The translations under genes and the position numbers were made by a program. Shown here in pieces: positions 49,923-62,660 of a stretch of 64,000 bases of DNA. The DNA is from Larus michahellis (taxonomy: Eukaryota; Chordata; Aves; Charadriiformes; Laridae). The DNA lies in NCBI RefSeq assembly GCF_964199755.1, contig NC_133897.1:71790661-71854660 (forward strand), given 5' to 3'. Within the stretch, counting starts at the first letter, position 1; every line of letters starts with the position of its first letter. The notes under the pieces were generated by a model. The model saw only the letters and a list, made by a program, of their open reading frames with translations, had not been told where the DNA came from and did no database searches.

Positions 49923-52900
49923 TGATGTGCCAAGCAACTTTGACTAAACTCTGTGAATGCAAACACCTCCTTTTATATAGTGTCTTGCACTTAGCAGCTG
50001 GACTTGTTGAGATCGCAGTTTTAGCAACTTGCAAGTTTACTGAAGTGTCATATTAAATTCATATGACAGGTAGCATTTATCCCCAGCTCCAAACCAACCC
50101 TTACAAAAGCGCAGTCTATAGGAGGCCATATGTTGTAGGGAAGGTCATTCTCTCTAACAATATCCAATAGCATGAAGTTGTGTTGGAGAACCAGCTCATT
50201 AGTGAGAGCAATACAAATCACATATGAAAATTCTATCCTTAGCTTAATTAGGTTAGGTTTTTCTTGTTTGCTGCACTGACCAGCCGGGATTTTTAGATAA
50301 GGGTCCATGCTAAAAAAAGTTCATTTGAGACTCTGAAGAACCTGAAAATGCATTTCCAAAAGTTGTTGCCAGACTGCAGAAAGGTACAAACTGGTGCAGA
50401 GAGAGACGTGTTTCAGTTCTGATTGACATAAGGTTCCTGGGCCACACAGGCCTCTTTTAGCCAGCGAGTGACACACTGTGGAAGCGTACCAGAAGCCGTC
50501 AAGCACTACAGTTTCTCTCCGTGGAAGGCTTGCACTGGTTGTGGATGAGCTGGTGGTGAGCTTTACTGGGAACAAGTCTAGTACGCCCAGTAAGAGCTTT
50601 CTGCGTCAGTACTAGAAGCAGGAATCACTTCACTGAGCAGCGCGTTAGGTATGTCACCTAAGTTCTCACCTCACTTCTGTCAGCAGTTAATGGAGAAAGA
50701 CAGGTACCTGGAGGACATCCCTCCCATTCTAGCATATTTGACAAAAACAGATGAACCAGTTCCTGCTTAATCAAGCATTCTGTGTTCTGGAAAAAGTTAT
50801 ATGTGATCATACAAATCAAGACTGCTAGGATCCAAGTGCACTCAGAGGGAAAGAATTAAAGCTGCAAAGCTTAATCCAAATTAACATGTTTCTTATTATT
50901 ATGGGTGCTTGACTTTGAAGCCTTTATAATGTCTTACAATATTTTTACAGGCATGAGATATTTACTTTAAATTCACTGTATGGGAAATTTAAATCTATGT
51001 CATTTTAGATAGTATAATTTGTGGGGGGCTTTGCTTTTAGTGATTTCTTTTACTACACATTTGGCTTCTAGAGATAGCATGTTGGTCAAAGCATGCTTTT
51101 GCTCTCCAAAGCCTCTGCCTGCAGCATGAATTCCTTTATTTGATGCAATTCAGCACGAGAGTCTTTACCTGGCCCCTGTGGGTCCCATATGAAGTGTTAG
51201 GTGCCACCAAGCAGCCTCCTGCCGCACCTGGTCAGCACAAAGCCAAGCGGGGTGTGCAGCTCAAACTGGCAAGCAGGTGGCCCAGCAGGAAGAGCGGCAC
51301 TGGGTATGGGCAGGCGGGCATATTAAAAAATAACTTCCCTGCCTGAGCTTTGTGTCTGAGCAAGGAGAAGAGGAGGTAGCACTGGCAAAATGCTGAAGAG
51401 GTGGGACCAAAAGCTGCTGAAGCTGCAGTGCAGCTGAAGTGAGGTGCGACTCAGTGACATGTCATCCCTGGCTCATAGGAAGAGGTGAGGCAGAGCCTGG
51501 GCAAGAGGAAATACCGTTGCAAAATTAAACACTTAATGGGAAAAATAGCCTCTTCACCTCAGTTACTGACATCTCAATTGTCACCACTAATCGAGGAATT
51601 GCTGTACGTAGTATGAGACACTAATGCTGGCCGTAATTCTGTTGTCTGCCCATCATCGGTAGGATAAGATTTGACCTTCGCAGACTTGCTACTTCTTTGC
51701 AGCATTTTCTCTCTACCCTCCAAAGCCCAGCCTGTTTTCTGCATTGAACTTTCCTGCTCTGTATCCTTTCATCTCTTTTTATGCAGAAGTAAAAGTTCCT
51801 TGTGGGCAGAGATGCTTATTTGTCTGTTATAATTTATCCACTGTATGGGAGTCATGTAGTTATATAAAGCAGTCATACTATTAATAGCAGGGAAGGCAGC
51901 AACTTCTCTTCCAAACTTCTAATACAAATTCTCCATCAATTTAAATGGAAGCACGATCCATAATTAAAGTGTCGCAGTCTTATGTAGAGAAGGAATATTG
52001 AATCACAGTAAAAAATGCAGGAAAAGGAAGGATTATAACCATGTCTGCTACCCACAGAGAATATAAATGCAGCCACGCAAATCTTTTAAATGTTCCTTGG
52101 TCAGGTGTGCGCTTACAGCTTGGTGTTGGTTCAAGCAGGATTGATGTGAACTGGAAGACAAAGCCAGCAAACGTTGCTGGGGCAACAGTGCAGGAAAAGT
52201 TTAGGACACCTCCCCCGCTGTAACAAGCAACTAATCATTCCTTGTTAATGAACGGCTAGTAACAAATGCGTGTGAAAGCAGTAGTTAAAAATTGGCCAGC
52301 GAGGAGTGCCAAGTGATGGTTATCGGAGCTTGTGTTTTCTGTCTCTGGCAACCAAGGGTTCTCTACGTTCCTGAAGAAATGAATGCAAACGATGACATAT
52401 CCAGCAACACCTTTTCAAGAGGTGTGCTAATGGTGGACATCAACACTGCCTGAAAGACAACTCCCGTTAATATGTGTCCTAAAAGCAGGGGAAGATAGGA
52501 AGAGGAGGAGGGGCTCTATACAACTACAGTTAGCCCTGTATTTTATCAAAACCCTGTATAGTTTCTGAGCCTGTTCAAGAATGACCTCTTACTTTAATTT
52601 TTAACTGAGAAGAAAGGACATACTGTACAGGTGTAATATCTAGCCTCCAATGCTTAATGCAGAACTTAAAAAGCGTGGTAGGAAGTGGCCAGGTATCTAC
52701 CACTGTATTGAATTTAAAGACACTGTCAAGTTAACAAGGCCTGAATTGTTATTCTATTTACTTATCATTAAGTGATATAACATTCTCTTCCACATCCTGA
52801 AGGTCATTACCACAGTATATTTATGTTGGCTTCTCAGTGGTGTTGAACATCCAGTATCGTGCCTTTTACAAACACATACATGAAAAAAAAAAATCACTAA

Positions 52901-53507
52901 TTCATGCTGCCTCAGTGCTGCCAAGAACACAGGAACGTGCAACCAAGCTCATATGGTTTGACTGTGGTAAAACGTCTGCACTCTGCCTACACTACAGGTG
53001 TAGTTCTACTGGAAGAAATATCCCAGCTAGGTTTCAAGGGTTGAATAAAATGCTCCTTGAGGAACTTGAGTGCCTGGTAGAAGAGCTGTCCTCAGCTGGC
53101 TCCAGTTTGATTCTTCTATCTCATATCCTGTGCCTTAAATGAGAGTTACATTCGTTGTTGTGGTGCACAATTCCGATCCACTTACATCTTTTCCTCCCAC
53201 AATTACCAAGCAGTGAGGAAAACAATTTGACCAACAGTGCTTTAGTTACAAAATCAACAGATGCGTGAGACAAATTCTTGAATTTGGCATTGCAAGATGA
53301 TACTCTTAAAATAAACACCAACATATTAGGCACTGCACAGTTTTGCCTTTGTTTACAAGGGCTCAGATGATGGACATCGACTCTACTACTGCAAAAATCT
53401 CTGACTAGCAGCTCCAAAACAAAAGTCCTAGTCCTGGTCCTCGAATCTCACTTGTGCTAGATTTTGAACTCCCTTGGATTCTTATTGGTAAATCAAGCTT
53501 TGCATTG
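49923..53507. other. Intergenic, no gene recognised
   Basis: Mixed composition, with no supported exon, RNA gene or interspersed repeat in this stretch. Confidence 0.6.
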
Positions 53508-53553
53508 GTGCATAGTGTGCCAGATAGTGCATAGTGTGCCAGATAGTGCATAG
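53508..53553. repeat. 19-bp tandem repeat, about 2.4 copies
   Basis: The unit GTGCATAGTGTGCCAGATA is repeated exactly at 53508-53526 and 53527-53545, then begins again for eight bases. It is a minisatellite-like microduplication. Confidence 0.92.
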
Positions 53554-56500
53554 CATTCAGATACAAAGCCAGGGCCCCGTTTCTGAACAGGAATGGAGAT
53601 GTTCACTACTAAGGAGCACACAATGTTTGAACTATGCACTGCGTAACTGAGGAAATAAACATAAGGTAATAGCAAAAAGGCAAGCCAGTAGTAATCTGAC
53701 TAATCTGCCCTTTCAGAGGGATTTTTTTTGATATATGGCTGAACTCCAAATGTCAACTTCAGAGATAAGATACCCCGATTACGAGATTACAGTATCATGA
53801 TTATATATGGTATGGAGTTGAAAGGACCTTTCCCATAGTTGATGCTACTTAAGAAAATGTATTTAGTTCTACTTTGAATTTGCCTTTTTTTTAAGAGAAG
53901 ATCATGCATAAGGGTGAAACAGGAAACATCTTTTAAAATTAACTAACTCATGCATCTCTAGCACAATTACTTGGCCGTTGCGCTTGCACCTCTTTAGAGA
54001 CTCCTCTGTCTGATGACATGGAAGTCACTGCAAGATGATAGATTTAATCTGGCTGTTGGGTATTTTTTGAAGAGGCAGACTCTACAGGAAACTTTCCTAA
54101 CTTGACAGACCTTCTGTGTGGAGTTCAGTGAACTCTCAGGCAGGACCGAAAAACAAGTGTCACAGTGAGGCTCTCCTCTCAAATTCAGGCAGCTCTTCCC
54201 TACCACGTCCTGGGGCCGTCGCAGTTCAAGCAGCACCCCTGCCTGCCTGCGCCAAGGGTGCATATAGTCAAAGGTATAAGAAAAGTTGCATTTGTTCCTT
54301 CAGAGGCCCCCTTAAGAAAACAAGAATCAGAACCAATGAGCAAAGTCTGCACTGATTGTACATGTTCCAAATAGGTCACAAGCATCTAGTTTAAAAGCTT
54401 GTCTCTATTACTGCTGTGCCTGTTTTAAACAGGCTGAGAAAAAGAAACATTCAGTGATGGTCTGCTTTCGCCAGTTCTGTTATGGGTTAATATGCACTTT
54501 GACAGGTGCTGGTCTTCAGGTTTTCATCTGTAAAAAAAAAAAAAAAAGGAAAATTCAGTGCGTACGTCTACTACAGGAGTGAAATCATTGCTGTAAACAG
54601 GGACGATAAACTATATAGCGTTTTATCTTCGGCTTTCAAAACGGGTTATTACCCCACTCTTACTGCTGGGAAAACTGTGGTGAAGAGGTGCAGTGACTTG
54701 GCCAGAAGTCACCCAGCTGGCCAGTGTCAAAACCGTGGATAAATCCCAGGACTAATTCTTTATCCCAGAAGCTGCCTCAACATAAATAATACAGAGAATT
54801 GTGCAACGGAGTGTACTCTCAGGAACAGTGGCAGAACATGAGATGAAAATAGATATGACAAACTGAAATACTGGGAAGTAATTAGATTTAAGACAAGAAA
54901 ATAACCATGGAAGTATATGCAAGATTAAGCACCATGCAGTAAAGAAACTTTGCTTTGGCAAGGCAAATTTTTTATTATTAAAACATGCTACATTCTCTAG
55001 ATTATGTCTCTATGTCATGACTTTTTTTTTTTTTTTTTAAATGATTGAGGGTAATGACAATGACTACAGCCCTGAAAAGATAGTTTCCTGAAATACAGCT
55101 TCTGGAAGTAGAAGAGATACATTTGCAGACTCTGAATGTAACTGATGGTTTTGACTTGTGTGGGATAGCTAATGAGTTCTGAATCTTGTTTCGTCAAGTT
55201 CTTCCATGCTCTCACCAATAGAGCATTCAGGTGGAAGTCAACCACTGCAGCAAGCATTATGGTGTACAGGTGTCTTGGGGCATCCACAATCCAGCTGGAC
55301 ATCCCTAGGCCCTTGTGTTTGGGCACTACCATGTGTATGTGCTCTTCAGGTCCTTGCTCTGCCTAGGCTGTGTGGCTGACCACACAAGCCTAGGACTAAT
55401 GGCTGATAAGACACATTTCCCGCAAGCTTATTTTGCAGCTCTGGTATTTTGAGTACTCTGAACTTCATTCACCCCTTCAGAAAATCAGTGGAAGCAGTCA
55501 GTCCTGAAGGAGTCAGCTCCTTCAGCCCTGGGCAGTAGAAGAAATGCACGGATGGAGATAAAGTAATTTACATGTACTTTCATTTGTCTGTAATTTTTTC
55601 CTCACTACTTGTCACCATGCTTTTCCATAAGATTCTCTTGCAAACTCCTACGAGTTTTAGCTACTGCACACAACTGCAAATCACAGTCTCTGATGTTCAT
55701 CCTGTTTCCTTTGTTTTTCTTTCAAACAGCCCGCAAGACTTTCTACTTGTCTCTTCAGGCCAGTCATACCTTTAAAATAACCTCGTCAGGTGACTGAAAT
55801 CCCTCAACATGGAATATGTTGCTTAGCTACCTCCAAGCTGAAGGTCAGGCTTAAAAATCTACTTTGCCCGGGTTGCAGCCGCCTACCTTTTGGGTTCTGT
55901 GTGAACAGATCATTAAGGTTTAATAACACCCGGCCAGCCCTTTGCCAGGAGCCCTTGGAAAGGCAGCCCAGCAGGAGGCTGTACACCATGAGTAGAGTCA
56001 CTCAAAGCAGAGTTTGCCTCACACAGGTGTGAAGATGTGAATATTGAACAGGCTGGGATGGATTCCTCAAATCATCGCACGTGTTATCCCAGGGGATGGG
56101 GCCAGCTCCCTCACTGACCCTTCCCCACAGCAGCATCGTCATGAAGTCTCCCAGGGCTGCGCTCCCCTGCCCCATGCTGTGGCACGGGGATCAGTCCCTC
56201 TCAGAGGCAGTGGGCTGGGGGCGGGGAGGTTACCTGGGTGGAAGGGGGCTGGTGGCTGCCCAGGTCTCACCAGGACAGCAGACCTGTCTCCCTTGCAGGA
56301 GTGCCAGGGATCCCGCTCCAGTGCGCACGTTCCTCAGGACGCCAGATGAATTATGGATGAGTCAGCCAGAATTTTTCCACGCGCTTCCGCTGCTGCACAG
56401 CACTCATCGCCAACTGAGCTGTGGTTTTCAACCGCTGTCTGGGCCTAATGCTTCTAACATTTAAAAAAATAATAATAAAAAAAATTGCTCTTGGTTTTCT

Positions 56501-59500
56501 GACAGAGCGCTCCTTGGCGGGACACGGGGAATCCCGATGCTTGTGCAGTGTCAGGCCCCCCGTGTCCGTAACGTTTTGCTGAATAGCCTAGCATGTGTTA
56601 AAAATCGTTTGGTCCTTTCTGCCTGCTTCGCTCCTCTGTCCCTCCCACTAGCTGAGAGTATCGACAGAGTCAATTAGAAGAGACAGCAGCAATGCTGAAA
56701 CTGATTTGAATTTTAACCAGGATCCGCTAGAACTAGAGCTATGTACAGAGAGCTGAGGGCGGGCAGATAACCAAGGACCTAGTGACTGCCCGTGTATGCT
56801 AAAAGTCTTTTTTATTTATTTCAGTCCTTAGCTAGATTCAGATTAATTTCTGTTTAGCAAATGGTGATTTCTTTTGCTCTTCTTTGAGCACATGAAATGT
56901 GTGTGGTCTCAGTTTGTGATGATCATGGAAAAGAAAGTCCCGTTCTGGAAGCATTTGCTATGAGACAAAGCACAACAACCTTCTACAACAGTATTTGATG
57001 AGTCCTCTCAGAAAGACTGTGGCTTTTGTAAACACTTGCAGTGATAAAGCAGCGCTGATGTCAAACTATACAGCATGGGAGACTAAGCATCAATTCAAGC
57101 TTTATTATAAATTTCTATTATCTGCATTCAAGTTGCATCTAGAACTCCCAAGCAAGACAGGCTTCAGCTGTGCTAAACACTACATCCATAGAAATGACAG
57201 TTTGTGCTGTAAAGTACTTAGCATCTAAATAGACAACGTGAAATAAACTGGTGTGAAGTCAAAGAAATGAAAGATCCCTAACCGCTCTTTACCTAGACAC
57301 GATCAGTAGGCTACTTGGCTGCATTCAGAGAAAACCGAATTCTATGTTTATCTTCAGACAGCCTAAAACCTCATCAATTTTAAGGGGAGAGAAGCATAGG
57401 AGTATTTTCCCCTGAATACATGTGTGACCCCTGAATCCAGTCCCGAGGAGGAATTTGAAGATGAACAACGTATTGTTTTACAGGCTAACATGGCAGAGAT
57501 GGTACAGGAAGGAGCACAGGACAATCATGCTTTTGGGAGGGCCATAACCAGCATCTCCTGGAATTGCCCATAGCAGCAAGAGAGCCCTTCATTTGCACAA
57601 TCCTCCCTTAAGAGCTATTCAAATGCAGATGTCCCAGTCAGCCCTTTGAGTTCTCCGAGCTCCAGGTAGTTGCATTTGGCCCTATTTACATAGCATATCG
57701 TCTCAATTATTCATGCACACATTTCATGACACCTTTGCCATATTAATTAAAAGGGCTGTTGGCTGTTAAGCTGTTGTCTAGCTGTGGCTGTTAAGCCAGA
57801 ATATGATCCAGGCACAGTACTGTGATGAAGTTAATTGATATCTTTACCCTGAACTACTCTATCCACCTTATTTCTAGCTTTCACCTGCTGCCACGGGATG
57901 TGGCAATGCCTTTGTCTGCAGGATGACAGAGCCCCTTGTAGTTAAGAACCAGCACAGCACTTGTTATCAGCTTCCCTCTTAGTCTTCAGTAAACTAGAGA
58001 GACTGATTGTAAGTCTCTTACCATAAACCAAGCTTTGCTTCGATATCATGCAACTCTTATTGCTCCTTTGTGAAGCCTAAGTTGTCAACATCATTTTTCT
58101 CAAGCGTGGGCATCAGAGCAAGACACGCTATTCCCTTAATGTTACTGTAATATCACCTCTTTACTCCTACGGAAGGTATTCTACATCCAGGGATCGCATC
58201 AGCCTCCTTAGTCACCGCATTGTTCTGGCAGCTCCTGTGCTGCAGGTTGCCCACGTGACGAGGTTTGTCGCTAATTCTTGGAACCCTGTGATTCATTCAA
58301 AGTTGTCTGGTGCTGCAGCGAGCGCGGGTCCTCCTGCAAGCCAGAGAATAGAAGTCACTTTAAGTCACCTTTCATTTTTTGCCTCTTGACCACATCAGCG
58401 TAGCACCCACTGAGGTGGCCACAGGCAGTGAAGGGTGCAGCAATTCCCCTGCAGACCTCTATTTAAACATTCCTGTCATCCTACGAAAAAGAAAAACCAC
58501 ATTTAGACACATGCAATTAGTCACTGAACCAATTTCTGCGTTGGCCTGAAATATGTCCACTTTGCTGTGCTGCAAAGCCACACAGCCCAAGGGTTCCTGT
58601 GGGGGACAGCGATGGCATAACTTCCTTGAAGAGGAGGCGGCTCCTTTCTTTAAAGATATGAATATCTCTAAGTAAGCAAACAGAGCTAAAAGGTGGTAAT
58701 TAAAGAATAGTTGTCTATTGCCCTTTCATAATGAATATACAATGCTATGTTTAGAAACCTTTGTAATAATGCAAGGTTACTATATGCACATTTGTTTACC
58801 CAGAAGATTTTATTGTATTATTTAAAGTTTAGACAAGAAAAAAAAAATCAAAGGATTACAGAAGTAGTTGCATTGTGTGTTACAAGTATTATAGCACTAT
58901 GATGTAAGCCAACACAATAGAATGCCTTTAGTTTGACAAATTTGTTTTTAATTACCAGATTTGAAGACAAATTAATTGTTCTCATTCCTATCAGGTTTTT
59001 TATCTTAGATGTATGTTGGATCTAAGTAGAATGATTATGTTCATGCAGGATATAAACATATTGCAAAAGACTACGGGGTGCAATGCTGCCCTGCTTTTAA
59101 CTTTTCTTGTCTGAGATTATAGAGCCAGGATCCACAAAATGAAATAACAACAATTAAAAGATAGTAGGTTGGCTGTTTAGCCCTGGGAACAGGTTGCTGA
59201 AATTTGGATTTAGCTCTGCCCCAATAGATAAAGCATGAATGAAAAAAGGAAGACACACACAAAAAATATATTAATGTAAGGTCACTGCAAGCCAGAGAAG
59301 AGAGTGCCAAAAGTTTTCTGAGGCAACTTTTTTCAAAGGATAAAAAAACCTCACTTCATTTACACCAATAAATGGGAACACAAAATATGGCATAGCTTAC
59401 ATATTTTCATTTTAATAATAGTGCTGGAAACAGAAACAAATGTCAGTCTCGATACAAAATAGGCATAAATTCATCTCAATTCAGTACTTGCTTATCCCTG

Positions 59501-61369
59501 TCCTGGGGTTCTGGTGCCAGAGCCAGTATAATCAGGAAAAAAGTAACATGTGCTCTGGATCGACGTGTAGGTGCTTCATCATGCCTAACTGTCACAATTT
59601 GGGGAGCGTGCCTGTGTGTAATTTTTGCATTCTGATTTAAGCTAAGAAATTGCTGAGTTACCACATGTCTCAGTGGATGCGGAGCTGAACTCTCCAGGCC
59701 CATGTCACACGCCTTCCAGAGATGACAAAGCGGAGAGTTACTAAAACTCAAGTGCTCCCATTCAAAATGAGAGCATCTTTGGAAAGTCAGATACCTGGAG
59801 GCTGAATCAGTCCCGCCGAGTTTGCCTCATGTCCAGGAGTGTGGAATAGAAGAATTTTCTCGGATGTGGAGCATGGACCAGCACTGAGCATGGATTCTTC
59901 CGTGCTGTGGGGTATGGCGTGGTGATGCAGCCTCTCCAACAGCTCTCCAACACCAAACGGGGCAGACCTGCCACCCCCAGGCTGTGCTCGTGTGATCCTG
60001 CGGTGGGATGGCTCACCTAGCTAATCCAGCAAAAACACCGCTCACCTTCTTTGGCGGAGGCAGTTTTCTACTAGTTTAGGTCCCTTTAAATCCTTACCAG
60101 GAAACAAGATGAGCTCCAGTGCCAGAGGAAGGGAAGCTGCTGTGGTGCACGGCTGGGGAGGAGGTGGAGTGGGATGGGATCGCCTCTTTTGGCAGCGAGT
60201 AATTATTGGATCAGGTGAGATGAGCTGTCTAATCCCACCGTGGGCCTGACAGGCTGGGGGTGCACTCGGAGGCACAGAAAGCTTGAGCAGAGGAACAGAA
60301 GAGATGATCCTTTCATGGCATGACGGTTTAGGTGTGAGATCCAACTCACAACTAAAGAAGTTTCCTATGACTTGGAGGAGAGCAGAAGACTTCAAAGTCT
60401 CTGACCTTTCCCCAGAGAAAGCTCAGAAGACTCAGGCAAGGAAAAAACACATAGATAATGATTATTTTGTGTGTATTTCTTGAGCTGCCGCAGTAGGCCA
60501 TGATCAGCACTAGCATTCCTCGAACGCATGTGCCCAATTGCTTCCACAGTCATACGTCCGTAAAAAGATGTTCTGTACTCAGTAACTCAGTGTTACTTTA
60601 TAGGAAGAGGGGGATAAAACCTGTGCTTGAGCTCACGGGGAGCATGGGGTAAAGGGAGAAGCAATTACAGTTTGGGAGATTATAGGGGCCAAGCTGCAAA
60701 AGGTCTCATTTCCACAGAGGGGTAATGAGGGTTTCTGTACAAGAAACCAGGGATAGAGCCAGCTCTGTGAGCTGCTCAGATTAAACACAGTGGGAGAAGA
60801 CATGGACCCAATACAACAGGAGCTAACCATCACCACCAAGGAGCAAGACTGTAGGATAACTACAGGGCCTAGCTCCACCTCTTTTTCATCATAATTTTTC
60901 CTTAGTGAAATATTCAGAGCCCTTTTGGTCCAGCCTACATCTGTACTTCCTGAATGAAATGAAATATGGCACCCCTCCCCACGTTCCCCCACCAACAGTG
61001 CCTCATTTACTTTAGGGGGAAACATGATTTGCAGTCACTGACCCTATTTTTCTCGTTATGAAATCATTTATCAGTATGCTAGACTTTGCCTGCTGAGCTA
61101 ACCCACATTAATAAAGCAAAATGCAAATGATGTGCTTGTCTCTGCTGACCCTGACTTTGAAAACTGGTTTTTCTTTCCTCGCGTCTCATCTTTGACAAAA
61201 GAGACGGAGGCATAAGCTTAGAAGTCAGCAGGTGCATCTGCCTGTCTGGCAGGTGACCTCAATCCTGACTTTTCATTACACAGACACTCAGTACAGTGGA
61301 TACTGAGAACTGGTGATGCTGTAGGAAACAACAGAGGACGCCAGTTAGGCTAATTAGATAGTTCCATAT
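53554..61369. other. Intergenic, no gene recognised
   Basis: A GC-rich patch at 56050-56340 is followed by an A-rich stretch near 56460-56486. AT-rich stretches with homeobox- and octamer-like words occur at about 57680-57790, 58690-58900 and 61100-61140. A T run of 18 lies at 55022-55039. I find no coding exon here; the neighbour expected from human order (MCUR1) was searched for by its C-terminal residues on the minus strand and not found. Confidence 0.55.
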
Positions 61370-62660
61370 TCCTCTACCAAAATCTTTCCCTCCTTTCCCT
61401 TAACTTTCTCTCCTTATGCTCGATTCTTCCCTTTCATCTTGCTCGTTTGTGTGAAAACCAGCTTCCACGCTAAAGAATGTATGTACATCCATCAGGTTTC
61501 AGACAGTGGAAAGGAATGTCTCTGAAAAATTCTTCCCTACCCATTCTGGCAAGCTTTCTCCTATGACTTCTCCTTTTTACCGTGCGAGACCAATTCCTAA
61601 AGCTATTAAGACTCACATCACTTCTCTTTCACATGCTCTTAACACTTCTCTCTGTTTCCTCTGTCCTTCGGAGCCTCCACTAACTCCCCTCTAGCGTGCA
61701 CACTGTTGTTCTCAATATTCACAACATTTCCTCACTTCCTTGGCTCATTTCTCACCACAACTCACATACAGCAAGTACTTCCAAGCCTCTTTCCTACTCT
61801 GTCTTGCATTTCTGATGTTCTCCTACCTGCTCTCATTGCACCACTGAAATTGCTTTCATGACTTCTGCTTCCTTAAATGATGCTGTCTTTATTTATATCT
61901 TCGCCGATCCCTGTCTCTTACTTTTGTCATCTCTCTGACAACTTTATCTTCCCTCTCAACACTTTCTCTCCTTGGCTTTCACAACTCCATCCTCACTTCT
62001 CCCTTCTGACAGCTGAGGCTTCCTTTTCCATTCCCATTCGCCATGGAAATGGAAATCTCAGCAGGCTTTCTCTCTTCTGCCTCTCCCTGCAGATCAGTAC
62101 CCAGTCACGTTGGCAGCATTCTGCATCAGTGACGCGTGCATTTATCTTGGTCTCTGCATCCATCCAGTCCTACATTTTAGCCACTATGTCTTTTTGGGGA
62201 AGTGTCTTTGCCAATTCAGCCTTCACATGGCGGCTGCTGAACTTATGAGGAGCCCCCTGAAGCGCTACTCCAATCGCTCTACTCTGCTTATAAGCGTTGT
62301 CCTTTCTTTTGTCCTACCCAGTTGCTTGGACTAATGAAAGCCAGTCCTACTCCAAGGCAGCCAGACCACATTCAAGCTTTGCAACCTTTTCGCTCAAAGT
62401 CACAGCACTCTTGTGTGTTCCGTTCCCTCCCCTTCTATCTCCCCTATATCCATATGGGGGATATCCAGAATTGCCCTTTCCCCCCCTATTACAAACCAAA
62501 AGTCAATACAATTATTCTTCCCCATTTTCTCACCTTCTTAAATCCCTCCCCGACTCCCTCTTTTACCATCATTCAACTTCTAATTTCTTCCTCCTTCAGA
62601 GTCACACCCTCTTCTGATCACTTTTACTTTTTATCATGCCATGCGTTTCTTCTGCTTTAT
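61370..62660. other. 1.3-kb pyrimidine-rich tract on the plus strand
   Basis: The plus strand is strongly enriched in C and T over about 1.3 kb (many CTTCC, TCTCC and CCTTT words), with few G. The bias leaves several plus-strand frames open, with translations dominated by Ser, Pro, Leu and Phe, which I read as an artefact of composition. Origin is unknown. Confidence 0.6.
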
